From contig NZ_CP012334.1 in assembly GCF_001704295.1 (NCBI RefSeq), forward strand, positions 4,662,084 to 4,726,083: a DNA stretch of 64,000 bases, read 5' to 3'. This document shows positions 34,424 to 43,427 of the stretch, piece after piece; positions within the stretch are counted from its first letter, which is position 1, and each line of letters starts with the position of its first letter. A program made the translations under genes and the position numbers. A model generated the notes under the pieces. The model saw only the letters and a program-made list of their open reading frames with translations. It was not told the DNA's origin and did not search any database. This DNA is from Bordetella sp. H567. Its GTDB lineage: Bacteria; Pseudomonadota; Gammaproteobacteria; Burkholderiales; Burkholderiaceae_B.

Positions 34424-35413
34424 TCAATCGATGCTGATGTTGCTATCGTGGGCCACCTGGGTCCAGGTCCGTACTTCCTTGGCGATGTAGTCGCCGAACT
34501 GCGGCGGGCTCATGGGCATGGCTTCGATGCCCAGCTGCTCCAGCTTCTGCTGGAAATCCGGCGACTTCAGGATGTCGTTGATCGTCGCGTTCAGTTTGTC
34601 GGTGACGGCCTGCGGCATCCTGGCCGGCCCGACCACGCCGTACCAGGTCAGGGCCTGCATCGACGGATAGCCCAGTTCCTGGAAGGTGGGCACGTCAGGC
34701 AGCACGGCCTGGCGCTTCTCGCCGGTGACGGCCAGCGGCGTCACCCTGCCGGACCGCACGGTGGGCAGGCCCGCGGCCACGCCGGGAAAGACGGTCTGTA
34801 CGCGACCGCCGATCACGTCGGTCAGGGCCTCGCTCATGCTCTTGTACGGCACGGAAAGGTCGCTGAAACCGGCCGCGTGCTTGAACTCCTCCATCGCCAG
34901 GTGGTTGAGCGTCCCGTTGCCCGAGGTGCCATAGCTCAGCTTGTCCGGATTCTGCTTGGCATAGGCGACGAAGTCCTTCAGGGTTTTCACGCCCAGCCGC
35001 GGATCGACCAGCAGCATGTTGGCCGTGCCACCGATCATGGCGATGGGCGTGAAGCTTTTCACCGCGTCATACGGGGTCTTGCGCACGGCGGGATTGGTGC
35101 CGTGCGTGGCGACGTAGGCGATCATCAAGGTGTAGCCGTCCGGCGCGGCCCGGGCCGTGTCGGACGCACCGATGACGCCGCCGGCGCCGCCCTGGTTCTC
35201 GATATAGAAGGACTGGCCCAGCCGCCTGGAGAGCTGTTCCATCAGCAGGCGGCCCACCACATCGACGCCGCCGCCCGCCCCCTGCGGCGCGATGACGCGT
35301 ACCTTGTGGCTGGGATAATCGGCCTGCGCGCTCGCCGGCCGGGCGCCCATGCACAGCGCCAGGGCCAAGCCCGCGTACGCCGCGATGCGCGCGGTTGTGC
35401 TTACCATCTTCAT
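34424..35413 (-). CDS. Bug/TctC-family periplasmic solute receptor
   Basis: A 329-residue Bug receptor with a Sec signal ending near ASAQADYPS. Motifs: YPSHKVRVIAPQGAGGGVDVVGR, ENQGGAGGVIGASD and PYDAVKSFTPIAMIGG. AGGAGACGAT precedes ATG 35413; the longer frame to 35599 is not domain-like. Within the operon, import capacity appears twice: this receptor, which needs a TTT partner elsewhere, and an MFS permease, which does not. Confidence 0.92.
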   Translation of the reverse strand: MKMVSTTARIAAYAGLALALCMGARPASAQADYPSHKVRVIAPQGAGGGVDVVGRLLMEQLSRRLGQSFYIENQGGAGGVIGASDTARAAPDGYTLMIAYVATHGTNPAVRKTPYDAVKSFTPIAMIGGTANMLLVDPRLGVKTLKDFVAYAKQNPDKLSYGTSGNGTLNHLAMEEFKHAAGFSDLSVPYKSMSEALTDVIGGRVQTVFPGVAAGLPTVRSGRVTPLAVTGEKRQAVLPDVPTFQELGYPSMQALTWYGVVGPARMPQAVTDKLNATINDILKSPDFQQKLEQLGIEAMPMSPPQFGDYIAKEVRTWTQVAHDSNISID

Positions 35414-35529
35414 ATCGTCTCCTGGAAAATTCGTCCGCGCCCGCGCGGCACCCTTGCCCTTGGGCGCGATCCCGCCCGTGCCGGGTGCACCTTGCGCGTC
35501 ACGCCGGCATAGCGGGCCATCGTGCCCCC

Positions 35530-36294
35530 TCAGCCCAGGTATGCGCCGCCATTGGCGTGCATCGTCTGTCCCGTGAGGTAGCGCGCCTTGGGGCCGCACA
35601 GGAAGGCCACCAGATCGGCCACTTCCTGCGGCGTGCCGCGGCGCCCCAGCAGGGTCGTATGCCTGGCGTGATGCGCCGGCGTCCCCTGCGCGGAATGCCC
35701 CCGCGCCGTGTCGATCAGCCCCGGCACCACGCAGTTCACCGTGACGCCGTCGTCGCTCAGGTCATGCGCCAGCCCGCGCGTCAGCCCCACCAGGCCCATC
35801 TTCGCGGCGATGACATGGGCCCGGCCCGCCGAGCCGCCATGGGCCGACATGCCGCCGATATTGACGATCGCGCCGGCCGGCGAGCGCCGCAGCCACGGCG
35901 CGGCGGCGTGCGCGCACAGGTAGGCGCCGTCCAGGATCACGCCGGTGACTTCCCGCCACTGCCGCCAGTCCAGCTCGTCGAAACGCGCCTCGCGACGGAC
36001 GGCGGCGTTGTTGACCAGGATGTCGATGCGGCCGAAAGCCGCCGCGGCGGCATCGATCAGGCTTTGCGCGCCGTCGGGGCTCGAAATATCCGCCAGGTGC
36101 ACCCGCGCCCGCGCGCCGGCCTGCGTGACGAGCGCGGCGGTTTGCTCCGCTTCGTCGGCCGAGCGCTGGGCGTTGACCACCACGTCCGCCCCTTGCCGGC
36201 CCAGTTCGACCGCGATGGCGCGGCCGATATTGCGGGCGGCGCCGGTCACGATGGCTACCCGTCCCGCCAACGGCAGGTTCGTTGCTTCACTCAT
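35530..36294 (-). CDS. SDR-family protein lacking the canonical Ser-Tyr pair
   Basis: A 254-residue SDR. The cofactor motif TGAARNIGRAIAVELG and NNAA are present. At the active site the sequence is NIGGMSAHGGSAGRAHVIAAK: four residues before the Lys, where YxxxK needs Tyr, there is Val, and 13 residues earlier, where Ser is expected, there is Gly. Catalysis by the usual mechanism is therefore doubtful, unless the nearby Ser/His substitute. It overlaps the MFS stop by 8 bp. Confidence 0.85.
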   Translation of the reverse strand: MSEATNLPLAGRVAIVTGAARNIGRAIAVELGRQGADVVVNAQRSADEAEQTAALVTQAGARARVHLADISSPDGAQSLIDAAAAAFGRIDILVNNAAVRREARFDELDWRQWREVTGVILDGAYLCAHAAAPWLRRSPAGAIVNIGGMSAHGGSAGRAHVIAAKMGLVGLTRGLAHDLSDDGVTVNCVVPGLIDTARGHSAQGTPAHHARHTTLLGRRGTPQEVADLVAFLCGPKARYLTGQTMHANGGAYLG

Positions 36295-37630
36295 GCGCGG
36301 TACTCCTGAATTCCATGGCGGGTGCGCCGGCCGGCGGAGCCTTGGGCGGGGGCGTGCCGACCTGCAGCACCTTGTCGGGCCGCATCCAGAACGACATCAC
36401 GATGCCCACCACCAGGATGGCGATGGACACCACGAAAGGCGACGTATAGCTGCCCGTGGCATCGACGATGTAGCCGAAGGTGATGGGCGAAACCACGGCG
36501 GCCAGTCCCGCCGCGGTACTGACGAAACCCGTGGCCACGCCGGCATAGGCGGGCGCCACGTCCATCGGCGTCGCGAATACCGGGCCGGCGCTCAGCTCCA
36601 GGAAGAACAGCGCCGCGGCCAGGCACAGCGCCACCACGGTCTCGTCCTGCACGAACAGCACGCCCGACATGAAGAGGATGGAGCCGGCGAAGCCCAGGAT
36701 GACCACATCGCGGCGCGCCGCGTTCACCTTGCCCGTCCGGGTATAGAGCCAGTCCGTCAGCATGCCGCCCGCGGTATTGCCGACCACGGCGGCCAGGAAC
36801 ACCGCGCCGGTATAGAACGCGGAGTGCGCCAGGTTGATGTGGAAGTGCGATACGAAGAAGCTCGGCAGCCAGCTCAGGTACATCCACAAGGCCCAGGCGT
36901 GGGCGAAGAACACGATGGTGACGGGCAGGATGCGCCGCAGCAGCGCCAGCCAGGGCACCGGCTGGCGCTGCCCGTCCTGGCCGCGCGCGGCATCGGTATA
37001 GGGCGGCAGCGCGGCAAGCTCGTCCTGCGTGATGGCGCGGTGATCGCGCGGATCGTCGCGAAAGTAGCCGTACCACAGGACGACCCAGAGCAGGCTGATC
37101 AGGCCCATCACCATGAAGGAACCGCGCCAGCCCACGAAAGGAATCATGAAAACCACCAGCGGTGGCGTCAGCGCGGCGGCCGCCCGCGAGGCCGAATGCG
37201 TGAATCCCTGCGCGAAGCCGCGCCGTTCGCGCGGCACCCAATTGCTCATGGCGCGGGTCGCGACCGGAATGGTGCCGCCTTCGCCGGTGCCCACCAGCAA
37301 TCGGGCCACGACCAGCCCGCCCAGCCCCGTGGCGAAACCGGTCACCAGCGTTCCCAGCGCCCACACCAGGCCCGACAGGGCCAGCATGCGGCGCGGGCCC
37401 AGGCGGTCGCCCAGGTAGCCGCAGATGATCTGGAAGATGGCGTAGCAATAGCCGAAGGCGGCCAGCGCGACGCCCAGCCGCGTATTGCTCAACCCGAATT
37501 CCTGCTTGATCAGCGGCGCGGCCACCGACAGGTTCACGCGGTCCACATATTCGATGAAATACATGACGCACAGCAGGACGAATACCTTGCCGGGCGTGCC
37601 ACGGAACACCTTCGCCTTGATAGCGGCCAT
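36287..37630 (-). CDS. MFS transporter (anion:cation symporter-like)
   Basis: A 447-residue, 12-helix MFS permease of the ACS type: FIEYVDRVNLSVAAPLIKQEFGLS in helix 1, CGYLGDRLGPRRML (motif A), and a central loop rich in charged residues. ACS members import carboxylates such as hexuronates, phthalate or tartrate with H+. GGAGTCGAGACAA supports ATG 37630. It is the first gene of the SDR/Bug/MmgE operon and is divergent from a GntR regulator, which is the expected repressor. Confidence 0.9.
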   Translation of the reverse strand: MAAIKAKVFRGTPGKVFVLLCVMYFIEYVDRVNLSVAAPLIKQEFGLSNTRLGVALAAFGYCYAIFQIICGYLGDRLGPRRMLALSGLVWALGTLVTGFATGLGGLVVARLLVGTGEGGTIPVATRAMSNWVPRERRGFAQGFTHSASRAAAALTPPLVVFMIPFVGWRGSFMVMGLISLLWVVLWYGYFRDDPRDHRAITQDELAALPPYTDAARGQDGQRQPVPWLALLRRILPVTIVFFAHAWALWMYLSWLPSFFVSHFHINLAHSAFYTGAVFLAAVVGNTAGGMLTDWLYTRTGKVNAARRDVVILGFAGSILFMSGVLFVQDETVVALCLAAALFFLELSAGPVFATPMDVAPAYAGVATGFVSTAAGLAAVVSPITFGYIVDATGSYTSPFVVSIAILVVGIVMSFWMRPDKVLQVGTPPPKAPPAGAPAMEFRSTAHE

Positions 37631-37777
37631 TTGTCTCGACTCCACGGGATGCGCAAGCACGCGCCGAGGGCGCTTTGCTCGTTCCAGGGCGCTGTATCGC
37701 GCCTTGCCTTCCTTGGTCGGATGCCCCCGCGGGCCCAAGACGGGCGGTGATGCTTGCCACCGCCTCGAAAGAGTTGC

Positions 37778-37807
37778 ATTCTACAGATTGTCGACGATTC
37801 TACAATC
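37778..37807. promoter_or_regulatory. candidate GntR operator between MFS and GntR genes
   Basis: Two direct copies of ATTCTACA (37778-37785, 37797-37804), 19 bp apart, interleave with an inverted pair GATTGT/ACAATC (37786-37791, 37802-37807). The cluster lies in the divergent intergenic region, about 150 bp from the MFS start and 110 bp from the GntR start. It is assigned by position and symmetry only. Confidence 0.45.
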
Positions 37808-37914
37808 TTCGAGATGCAGTACTTTTGATATTCTTACCCCGCGCTGAAGTGAACCGGCGCCGCCCCACGGATGTGGGATGAAATGTCTCCCTCGCACTCT
37901 CAGGCTCGTCCGTC

Positions 37915-38622
37915 ATGTCCAGCACCGCCGCCTCGCCTTTCGATCTCTTGCGCTCCATGACCCTGTCCGGCCTGGTGCAGGAAGAAATCCTGCGCGGCAT
38001 CAAGTCGGGGGAACTGACCGTCGGGTCGCGCTTGAACGAAAGCGAACTGTCGCAGCGCCTGGGCGTCAGCCGCAGTCCGCTGCGCGAAGCCTTCCGCGCG
38101 CTGGAAGAAGCCGGCTTGGTGCGGCTGGAGAAGAATCGCGGCGTGTTCATCCGCGACCTCTCGGACGAAGAAGCGGCAGAGCTGTACGACGTGCGCGCCG
38201 GCATGGACGAAATGGTGGGACGCCGGCTGACGCCGCGCATCACGGAAGAACAGCTGGCGGAACTGGGCGCCATGCTGACCGAACTGGAAACGACCTCGGC
38301 GCGCGACGGGGTCAACCGCTATTTCGAATTGAACCTGGCATTCCACGACCGCCTGGTGGAGATGACCGGCAATGCCACCTTGCTGGGGCTTTATCGGCAG
38401 GTGGTGAACCGCATACACCTGCTGCGCCGGCGCGGCTTTTCCCTGGCGGGCAGTTCATCGGCGTCGCACGCGGAACATCGCGCCATCCTGGATGCCCTGG
38501 CCACCCGCGATGCCGACGTGGCCGCGCGCGCCATGCGGCAGCACGTTGAAAGCGGATTCCAACGCGCGGTGGCCGCGCATCAGCTGGAAGAAAGCGCCAC
38601 GCCGACGCGTATGCCGGCTTAG
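37915..38622 (+). CDS. GntR-family (FCD) transcriptional regulator
   Basis: A 235-residue FCD-type GntR protein. The winged helix spans residues ~20-80 (ILRGIKSGELTVGSRLNESELSQRLGVSRSPLREAFRALEEAGLVRLE), and the FCD domain follows with YFELNLAFHDRLVEM and HAEHRAILDALATRDAD carrying the metal-binding His residues. It is divergent from the MFS-SDR-Bug-MmgE/PrpD operon and probably represses it in the absence of the transported acid. Confidence 0.9.
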   Translation: MSSTAASPFDLLRSMTLSGLVQEEILRGIKSGELTVGSRLNESELSQRLGVSRSPLREAFRALEEAGLVRLEKNRGVFIRDLSDEEAAELYDVRAGMDEMVGRRLTPRITEEQLAELGAMLTELETTSARDGVNRYFELNLAFHDRLVEMTGNATLLGLYRQVVNRIHLLRRRGFSLAGSSSASHAEHRAILDALATRDADVAARAMRQHVESGFQRAVAAHQLEESATPTRMPA

Positions 38623-38685
38623 GCGGTGCGCCGGCACGTATCCGGCGTGGCGGCGGGATACGGGCCGCGCGTGCAGTCGTGCATG

Positions 38686-39459
38686 TTAGGCGAGCGCCGA
38701 CCAGATCGTCCATCGATCCTGCTCGACGATACTTTCTCCTGGCGGAATGCGCTGGCCGATGAATGCCACCAGTTCTCCGATCTCCCCATCGTTCAATTCG
38801 TGCAGGATGGACCGCCCCGTGCGGGCGCGAAGATCCCGCGCAAGCGCACCGAACTCGCCGTAGGTCTTGCGCGTTTCCCATAGCGTGCGCGATTCGATTT
38901 GCGTGAAACCCGCCGCCTGCAACGCCTGCCGGACACGCGCGTCACTGGGACGCCGGCCCGATTCGAAGCCGGCCAGACGCGGAAAGCACTCGAAGAAATA
39001 GCCGCGGATATGCCGCTCGGACCCGGGCAGGCCTACGTCTTCCACCGTACGGTCTTGCACCACCAGCATGCCGCCCGGCGCCAATAGCCGCGCTGCCTCG
39101 CGGAAGCAGTCCGTGTAATCGGCAAGGTGGTGGATCAGCGCCCGCTGGAAGACCACGTCGGCGCTGCGCGTCGGCAAGCCCGTATGGTCGGCCGCGCCCA
39201 CCCGGAACGAGAGCCCGGCGTGGCCGTTCGCCTGGCTGATCGCCGTGGCCACCATGACCTCGGAGAAGTCCACGCCCGTCACTGTCGCAGCGCCCAGGTC
39301 CGCCCATGCCAGCGAGTAAATGCCGCCGCCGCAGCCCACATCGACCACCCGCTTGCCCGCCGGCCGCGCGAGGGCCGCCATGGCCTGTGCCCAATCCGCA
39401 TGCGCTTCGCGATGCGCGTATGTGTGCTTGACTGTTTCCGAGTGGAAATCGATGCTCAT
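38686..39459 (-). CDS. class I SAM-dependent methyltransferase
   Basis: A 257-residue methyltransferase. Motif I is VVDVGCGGGIYSLAWADLGA, followed by VTGVDFSEVMVATA, GLPTRSADVVFQRALIHHL and the post-motif LLAPGGMLVVQDRTVED. It resembles UbiE-like small-molecule methyltransferases; the substrate is unknown. It is divergent from the LysR gene at 39597 with 137 bp between starts. Confidence 0.85.
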   Translation of the reverse strand: MSIDFHSETVKHTYAHREAHADWAQAMAALARPAGKRVVDVGCGGGIYSLAWADLGAATVTGVDFSEVMVATAISQANGHAGLSFRVGAADHTGLPTRSADVVFQRALIHHLADYTDCFREAARLLAPGGMLVVQDRTVEDVGLPGSERHIRGYFFECFPRLAGFESGRRPSDARVRQALQAAGFTQIESRTLWETRKTYGEFGALARDLRARTGRSILHELNDGEIGELVAFIGQRIPPGESIVEQDRWTIWSALA

Positions 39460-39596
39460 CGCCTGTCTCCGTATCCCGCGTCCCCCGCGGCATCGCGGAA
39501 GCTACAAACCACGGCGGATTCTGGACCCGCTCTGTCCATATGTAAAATATATTGTTCGTTAGACATCAATACTTTCTACATCTGGACAGCCGCCCG

Positions 39597-40484
39597 ATGG
39601 AGCTACGCCACCTGCGCTATTTCGTCGCGGTCGCCGAAGAACAACACATGACGCGCGCCGCGCTGCGGCTGGGAATCCAGCAGCCGCCGCTAAGCCAACA
39701 GATACGCGACCTGGAAGGCGAACTGGGCGTACGGCTCTTCGATCGCGCACCGCGCAGCATCAAGCTGAATGCCGCGGGGCAGGTCTTCCTGAAGGACGCG
39801 CGCCGCCTGCTGGCCGATGCGCAAGATGCCATCGCACGCGTGCGGCAGGCGGCGCGCGGCGAATCCGGCCGCATTGCCGTCGGCTATACCAGTTCGGCGT
39901 CGCTGCATCCCCTGGTACCGCGCCTGCTGCGCGCCTTCCACGCCGAACACCCGGGCGTCGACCTCGAATTCCAGGAAAACGCCACGCGCGACTTGCTGGA
40001 AGCGGTGGCCCGCGACGTGTTGGATGCCGCGCTGGTCCGCTCGTCGTCCGACCGATATCCCGGGCTGCGGGCGATCGTGCTGGCCGATGAACCGATGGTC
40101 GTCGCGCTCCCCGTGGGCCATCCCCTCGCAAAGCGCCGCAAGACCGTCTCGATGGCCGACCTGGCGGACCAGCCATGGATTTTCTACCGCCGCGCCGACG
40201 GCCCCGGCATCCAGGACGAACTGATGCCCGCCTGCCGCAAGGCCGGCTTCACCCCGCACATCGTCGCCGACGTGCCGCGGCTGTTGTCCGCGGTCACCCT
40301 GGTATCGGCCGGACGCGGCATTACGGTCGTACCCCAGACGCTGGAGGCCATCCATCAGGAAAGTGTCGTCTACCGCAGGTTGGATGCGGCCTCCGCTTTC
40401 ACGATTCCCCTGACCCTGGTGTTCCGCCATCCGGCGTCTGCCTTGATCCAGCGCTTCGTTGCCATGGCCCGCGCGCCCGGCTAA
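39597..40484 (+). CDS. LysR-family regulator (CatR/BenM-like)
   Basis: A 295-residue LysR protein opening with MELRHLRYFVAVAEEQHMTRAALRLGIQQPPLSQQIRDLE, the signature of the CatM/BenM/TfdT subgroup that controls aromatic and carboxylate catabolism. The effector domain has IAVGYTSSASLHPLVPRLLRAF and AGRGITVVPQ. ATG 39597 matches the subgroup start exactly. It could regulate the divergent methyltransferase or the Bug/LVIVD pair downstream; its own GC content is normal, unlike that pair. Confidence 0.88.
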   Translation: MELRHLRYFVAVAEEQHMTRAALRLGIQQPPLSQQIRDLEGELGVRLFDRAPRSIKLNAAGQVFLKDARRLLADAQDAIARVRQAARGESGRIAVGYTSSASLHPLVPRLLRAFHAEHPGVDLEFQENATRDLLEAVARDVLDAALVRSSSDRYPGLRAIVLADEPMVVALPVGHPLAKRRKTVSMADLADQPWIFYRRADGPGIQDELMPACRKAGFTPHIVADVPRLLSAVTLVSAGRGITVVPQTLEAIHQESVVYRRLDAASAFTIPLTLVFRHPASALIQRFVAMARAPG

Positions 40485-40515
40485 GCCCACGCTGCCCCGC
40501 TAGGCCTGCGCATAC

Positions 40516-40525
40516 TGTTGACACT
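40516..40525 (+). repeat. TGTTGACACT, left border of the low-GC cassette
   Basis: The same 10 bases recur at 43388-43397 as the -35 region of the GntR gene. The two copies bracket the lower-GC Bug/LVIVD segment. TTGACA here could also be a -35 element for the Bug gene. Confidence 0.4.
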
Positions 40526-40664
40526 TCTCCAGTAAGCCACGGCATGCCTAGTGGTCCCAGGACCCATGCCTAACATGAGCGAAGAATGGCGGACCACCTA
40601 TTTTTGGCGCATTATCAAAGAACTTCAGCACATCAAGCTGAGATATCGAACAAGGGGTCTTGAA

Positions 40665-41627
40665 ATGAAACGGCGAATTTTAATCTCCTCAATGGCGCTA
40701 ATGTCGTTGTGCTTCGCGTCATCATCGCGGGCTGAAGATTATCCGAGTCGACCGATCACTATCGAAGTGCCTTATAGCCCGGGTGCGTCTGTCGATATTA
40801 TGGCTCGGATGATTGGCGATCGTTTACGGGTGCGATTCAATCAGCCGGTTATCGTGGAAAACCACGCAGGGGCCAGTGGCCAGATTGGGCTGAACCGCGT
40901 TGCAAGGGCGAAGCCGGACGGGTACACCATCGGGGTCGTACAGATCACGAATTTGGCTCTCGCGCCGTTTGTCACCGCGAAGCTTATGTACGACCCACAG
41001 AAGGACTTTGTCCCGGTCGTTGAGATCGCAGAAAACTACCTTGCGATCGTGTCGAACGTGAACGGGCCGCTGAAGAACATCAAGGACGTCATTGATTGGG
41101 CTAAGCAAGGAAAGCGGGAGGTGAAGCTGGGTAGCCCGAGCCAGGGAGGCCTGCCTCATCTGTCGGTCGCCCTTATTGCCCACGAAAATGGTTTCAATGT
41201 GCAGAACATCTCCTATAAGGATGTCGGCCCCATAGTCACGGATCTCGCCAGCGGACAACTGGACCTGGGTGTTTCTTCGTACACTAGCCTCGCTCCGTCC
41301 ATACAATCCGGCAGAGTTCATTTGGTGGGGATCACGGCGAAGGATAAGTTTCTTCCCGAATTACCAGCGATAGGCGACAGCTTGCCGGGCTATTCCGTGC
41401 CTGGCTGGAACGGTATTGTTGCGCCGGCTGGGACAGATCCAAAAATCGTAGAAAAGCTGAACACGGCCATCAACCAGATACTTGCCGAGCCGGACATACA
41501 AGAGAAGTTGAAAGCCCTTGGGTTGATACCGACGATAAAGTCCCCACAGCAGTTCGCTGAATTGATCAAGAGCGATACGGACCGCTTCGCGAAACTGGTC
41601 AAGGATATCGGTTTCCAACCGCTCTGA
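40665..41627 (+). CDS. Bug/TctC-family periplasmic solute receptor (low-GC cassette)
   Basis: A 320-residue Bug receptor with a signal sequence (KRRILISSMALMSLCFASSSRA) and the family motifs YPSRPITIEVPYSPGASVDIMAR, ENHAGASGQIG and MYDPQKDFVPV. Its base composition is visibly more A/T-rich than the other six receptors, with third positions often A or T, suggesting later acquisition. AAGGGGTCTTGAA precedes ATG 40665. It is followed 80 bp later by the LVIVD protein, presumably in one transcript. Confidence 0.9.
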   Translation: MKRRILISSMALMSLCFASSSRAEDYPSRPITIEVPYSPGASVDIMARMIGDRLRVRFNQPVIVENHAGASGQIGLNRVARAKPDGYTIGVVQITNLALAPFVTAKLMYDPQKDFVPVVEIAENYLAIVSNVNGPLKNIKDVIDWAKQGKREVKLGSPSQGGLPHLSVALIAHENGFNVQNISYKDVGPIVTDLASGQLDLGVSSYTSLAPSIQSGRVHLVGITAKDKFLPELPAIGDSLPGYSVPGWNGIVAPAGTDPKIVEKLNTAINQILAEPDIQEKLKALGLIPTIKSPQQFAELIKSDTDRFAKLVKDIGFQPL

Positions 41628-41707
41628 TGCCCGGGCGGTCTCCTACTCACGAGTAGGCACATGAGGCTAGTGGATGGTAATCAGCCATAAAGGACAGGAG
41701 AGCGGTA

Positions 41708-43243
41708 ATGGCAAGAAACGATGATCACTTTTCAACTTCAAAATCGCTCGTCGAAGGCGAGCGGGTAGAAGGCGTTATGCCGGGTGGCGGCACGGTGCCA
41801 TTCCGGTTGCCGGCCGGTGCATTGAATTATCTCGACCGTAATCAGTACATTTCCAACATGGAGGTCCTTGCCTATTATCCGTCGATCAAGCTGAGGATGT
41901 TTGGGGACGAACACTCATGCATGTGGGCGAAGGGAAAGCGCCGCCTCATTGCCTTCCAGGGCGGTTGGGTCGATGTCACGGACCCCCTGAAAGCGACGGT
42001 GATCGATGAAGGAGGTCTCCCCACATTCCAGAGCTGCGTCTACAACAAACAGCTGAAGAAGTGGATCCGCGTGGTCGCGCATCAGATGCCGCTGACGCCG
42101 GGAACACCGCAATATCCCCGCGGGAAATATCACACGGAATACGCCCGCAAGGCGATCGATAATCCCGGCTTTCGGGGCATCAAGATCTACGACGTCACAA
42201 ATCCCGAAAAGACCCAGTTGCTGAGCGAATTTGAAACAGGCAGCACAGGTCACGGCGTCCATTTGCCTTTCTATGATGGAGGCCGATACGCTTATCTGGC
42301 CTGCGGCTGGGACGACCAATTGCGCATGGAAAGCACGGAGCGCGTGTACAGCAACGGGTTGATGATCGTAGACATGTCCGACCCCGCCAAGTTGAAGGAA
42401 GTATCGCGATGGTGGGTTCCAGGGCAGAGGCTCGATGAAGAGCAGTACTACCGCGAGACCTATCCGTTTGCCGGCGATCAATGCTCATGGACCGGCAACC
42501 GCACCCCCTGCATCGTCCCGGTCAGGGTCGAGGATGGGGGTACCGTCGGATATGGTGGATGGGGGCACTTCGGAATGTACGTCCACGACCTGTCCGACAT
42601 TCGCAATCCCAAGGTTTATGGCCGGGTGGCGCATCCACTTGAAGCCATCGGCGCCATCCCTTATCACCATGTCGTGCCTGTGACGGCCGATCCGCAGCGC
42701 TATCCGCAGTTGCAGAATCTCGTTATCGCGATACCCGAAGCCCTTGAGTCCGACTGTCGTGAGCCGTTTCACACGAGCTACGTCATCGACGTGAAGGACC
42801 CGACCAAGCCGCGCATCATCGGTCTCTTCCCGCGTCCGATGCCGCATCCTGATGCTCCCTACAAGGACTTTGCGATGGCGCGAGGCCGCTTTAGCTCACG
42901 CGTCATGCAGAACTGGATTGCGCCAGGAAAAGCACGTCCAGATGTCGTTGCATTGTCATATCTCAATGCAGGCCTTCGCCTCTTCGACATTTCGGATCCG
43001 ACAGAGCCGAAAGAGGTCGCGTACTTCGTCCCACCGCGTGACGGCGAAATCGACGACTACATGAGCTGGCGTCGGGGTACGACGGAAGCTGTTTTCATTG
43101 AATGGGACCGGAACCTGATTTGGCAATCGACGCACGCCGGCATCTACTGCCTGTCGGCCCCCTTCCTCGGCAAGCCGGCTCTTGAGCCGATGGCTGTCAC
43201 GCAATGGTCCGTCCCGCATGTGAACGCTGGCTGGGAAGGATAG
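41708..43243 (+). CDS. LVIVD-repeat beta-propeller protein of unknown function
   Basis: A 511-residue protein with at least five LVIVD-type repeats: FRGIKIYDVTNPEKTQLL, SNGLMIVDMSDPAKLKEV, MYVHDLSDIRNPKVYG, SYVIDVKDPTKPRIIG and AGLRLFDISDPTEPKEV. These fold as a beta-propeller. It has no signal peptide, although many LVIVD proteins are exported. Cys and His residues (HSCMW, DQCSW, PYHHVVP) might bind a metal. GGACAGGAGAGCGGTA supports the start. Pairing with a Bug receptor suggests that it acts on the imported compound; no known enzyme is matched. Confidence 0.75.
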   Translation: MARNDDHFSTSKSLVEGERVEGVMPGGGTVPFRLPAGALNYLDRNQYISNMEVLAYYPSIKLRMFGDEHSCMWAKGKRRLIAFQGGWVDVTDPLKATVIDEGGLPTFQSCVYNKQLKKWIRVVAHQMPLTPGTPQYPRGKYHTEYARKAIDNPGFRGIKIYDVTNPEKTQLLSEFETGSTGHGVHLPFYDGGRYAYLACGWDDQLRMESTERVYSNGLMIVDMSDPAKLKEVSRWWVPGQRLDEEQYYRETYPFAGDQCSWTGNRTPCIVPVRVEDGGTVGYGGWGHFGMYVHDLSDIRNPKVYGRVAHPLEAIGAIPYHHVVPVTADPQRYPQLQNLVIAIPEALESDCREPFHTSYVIDVKDPTKPRIIGLFPRPMPHPDAPYKDFAMARGRFSSRVMQNWIAPGKARPDVVALSYLNAGLRLFDISDPTEPKEVAYFVPPRDGEIDDYMSWRRGTTEAVFIEWDRNLIWQSTHAGIYCLSAPFLGKPALEPMAVTQWSVPHVNAGWEG

Positions 43244-43389
43244 AAGAACAAATGAACGCCCCAAACGGCTGAGCCGCGGCAACTGAGCCCTTGAACGCAG
43301 AACCACCCCTTACTGGAACGCTAGGCTTCTGCTAAGTCATTGATCTATATACGACCGAAGTCTCAGCTTCGGTATCGTCGACAAAAGTG

Positions 43390-43420
43390 TTGACACTATA
43401 GCGAATCTCCCCGCTATCAT
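43390..43420 (+). promoter_or_regulatory. sigma70-like promoter with internal inverted repeat (GntR autoregulation)
   Basis: A perfect -35 TTGACA (43390-43395) and a -10 TATCAT (43415-43420) are 19 bp apart. Between and across them is the inverted repeat ATAGCG (43398-43403) / CGCTAT (43412-43417). A regulator bound here would block the promoter. Transcription would start about 7 bp after the -10, at or next to the ATG at 43428. Confidence 0.6.
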
Positions 43421-43427
43421 GCGCCCC

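Noticed and set aside
40516-43397. transposon or integrative element carrying the Bug/LVIVD cassette
   Set aside because: No transposase, integrase or terminal inverted repeats were found; a 10-bp direct repeat alone is not enough.
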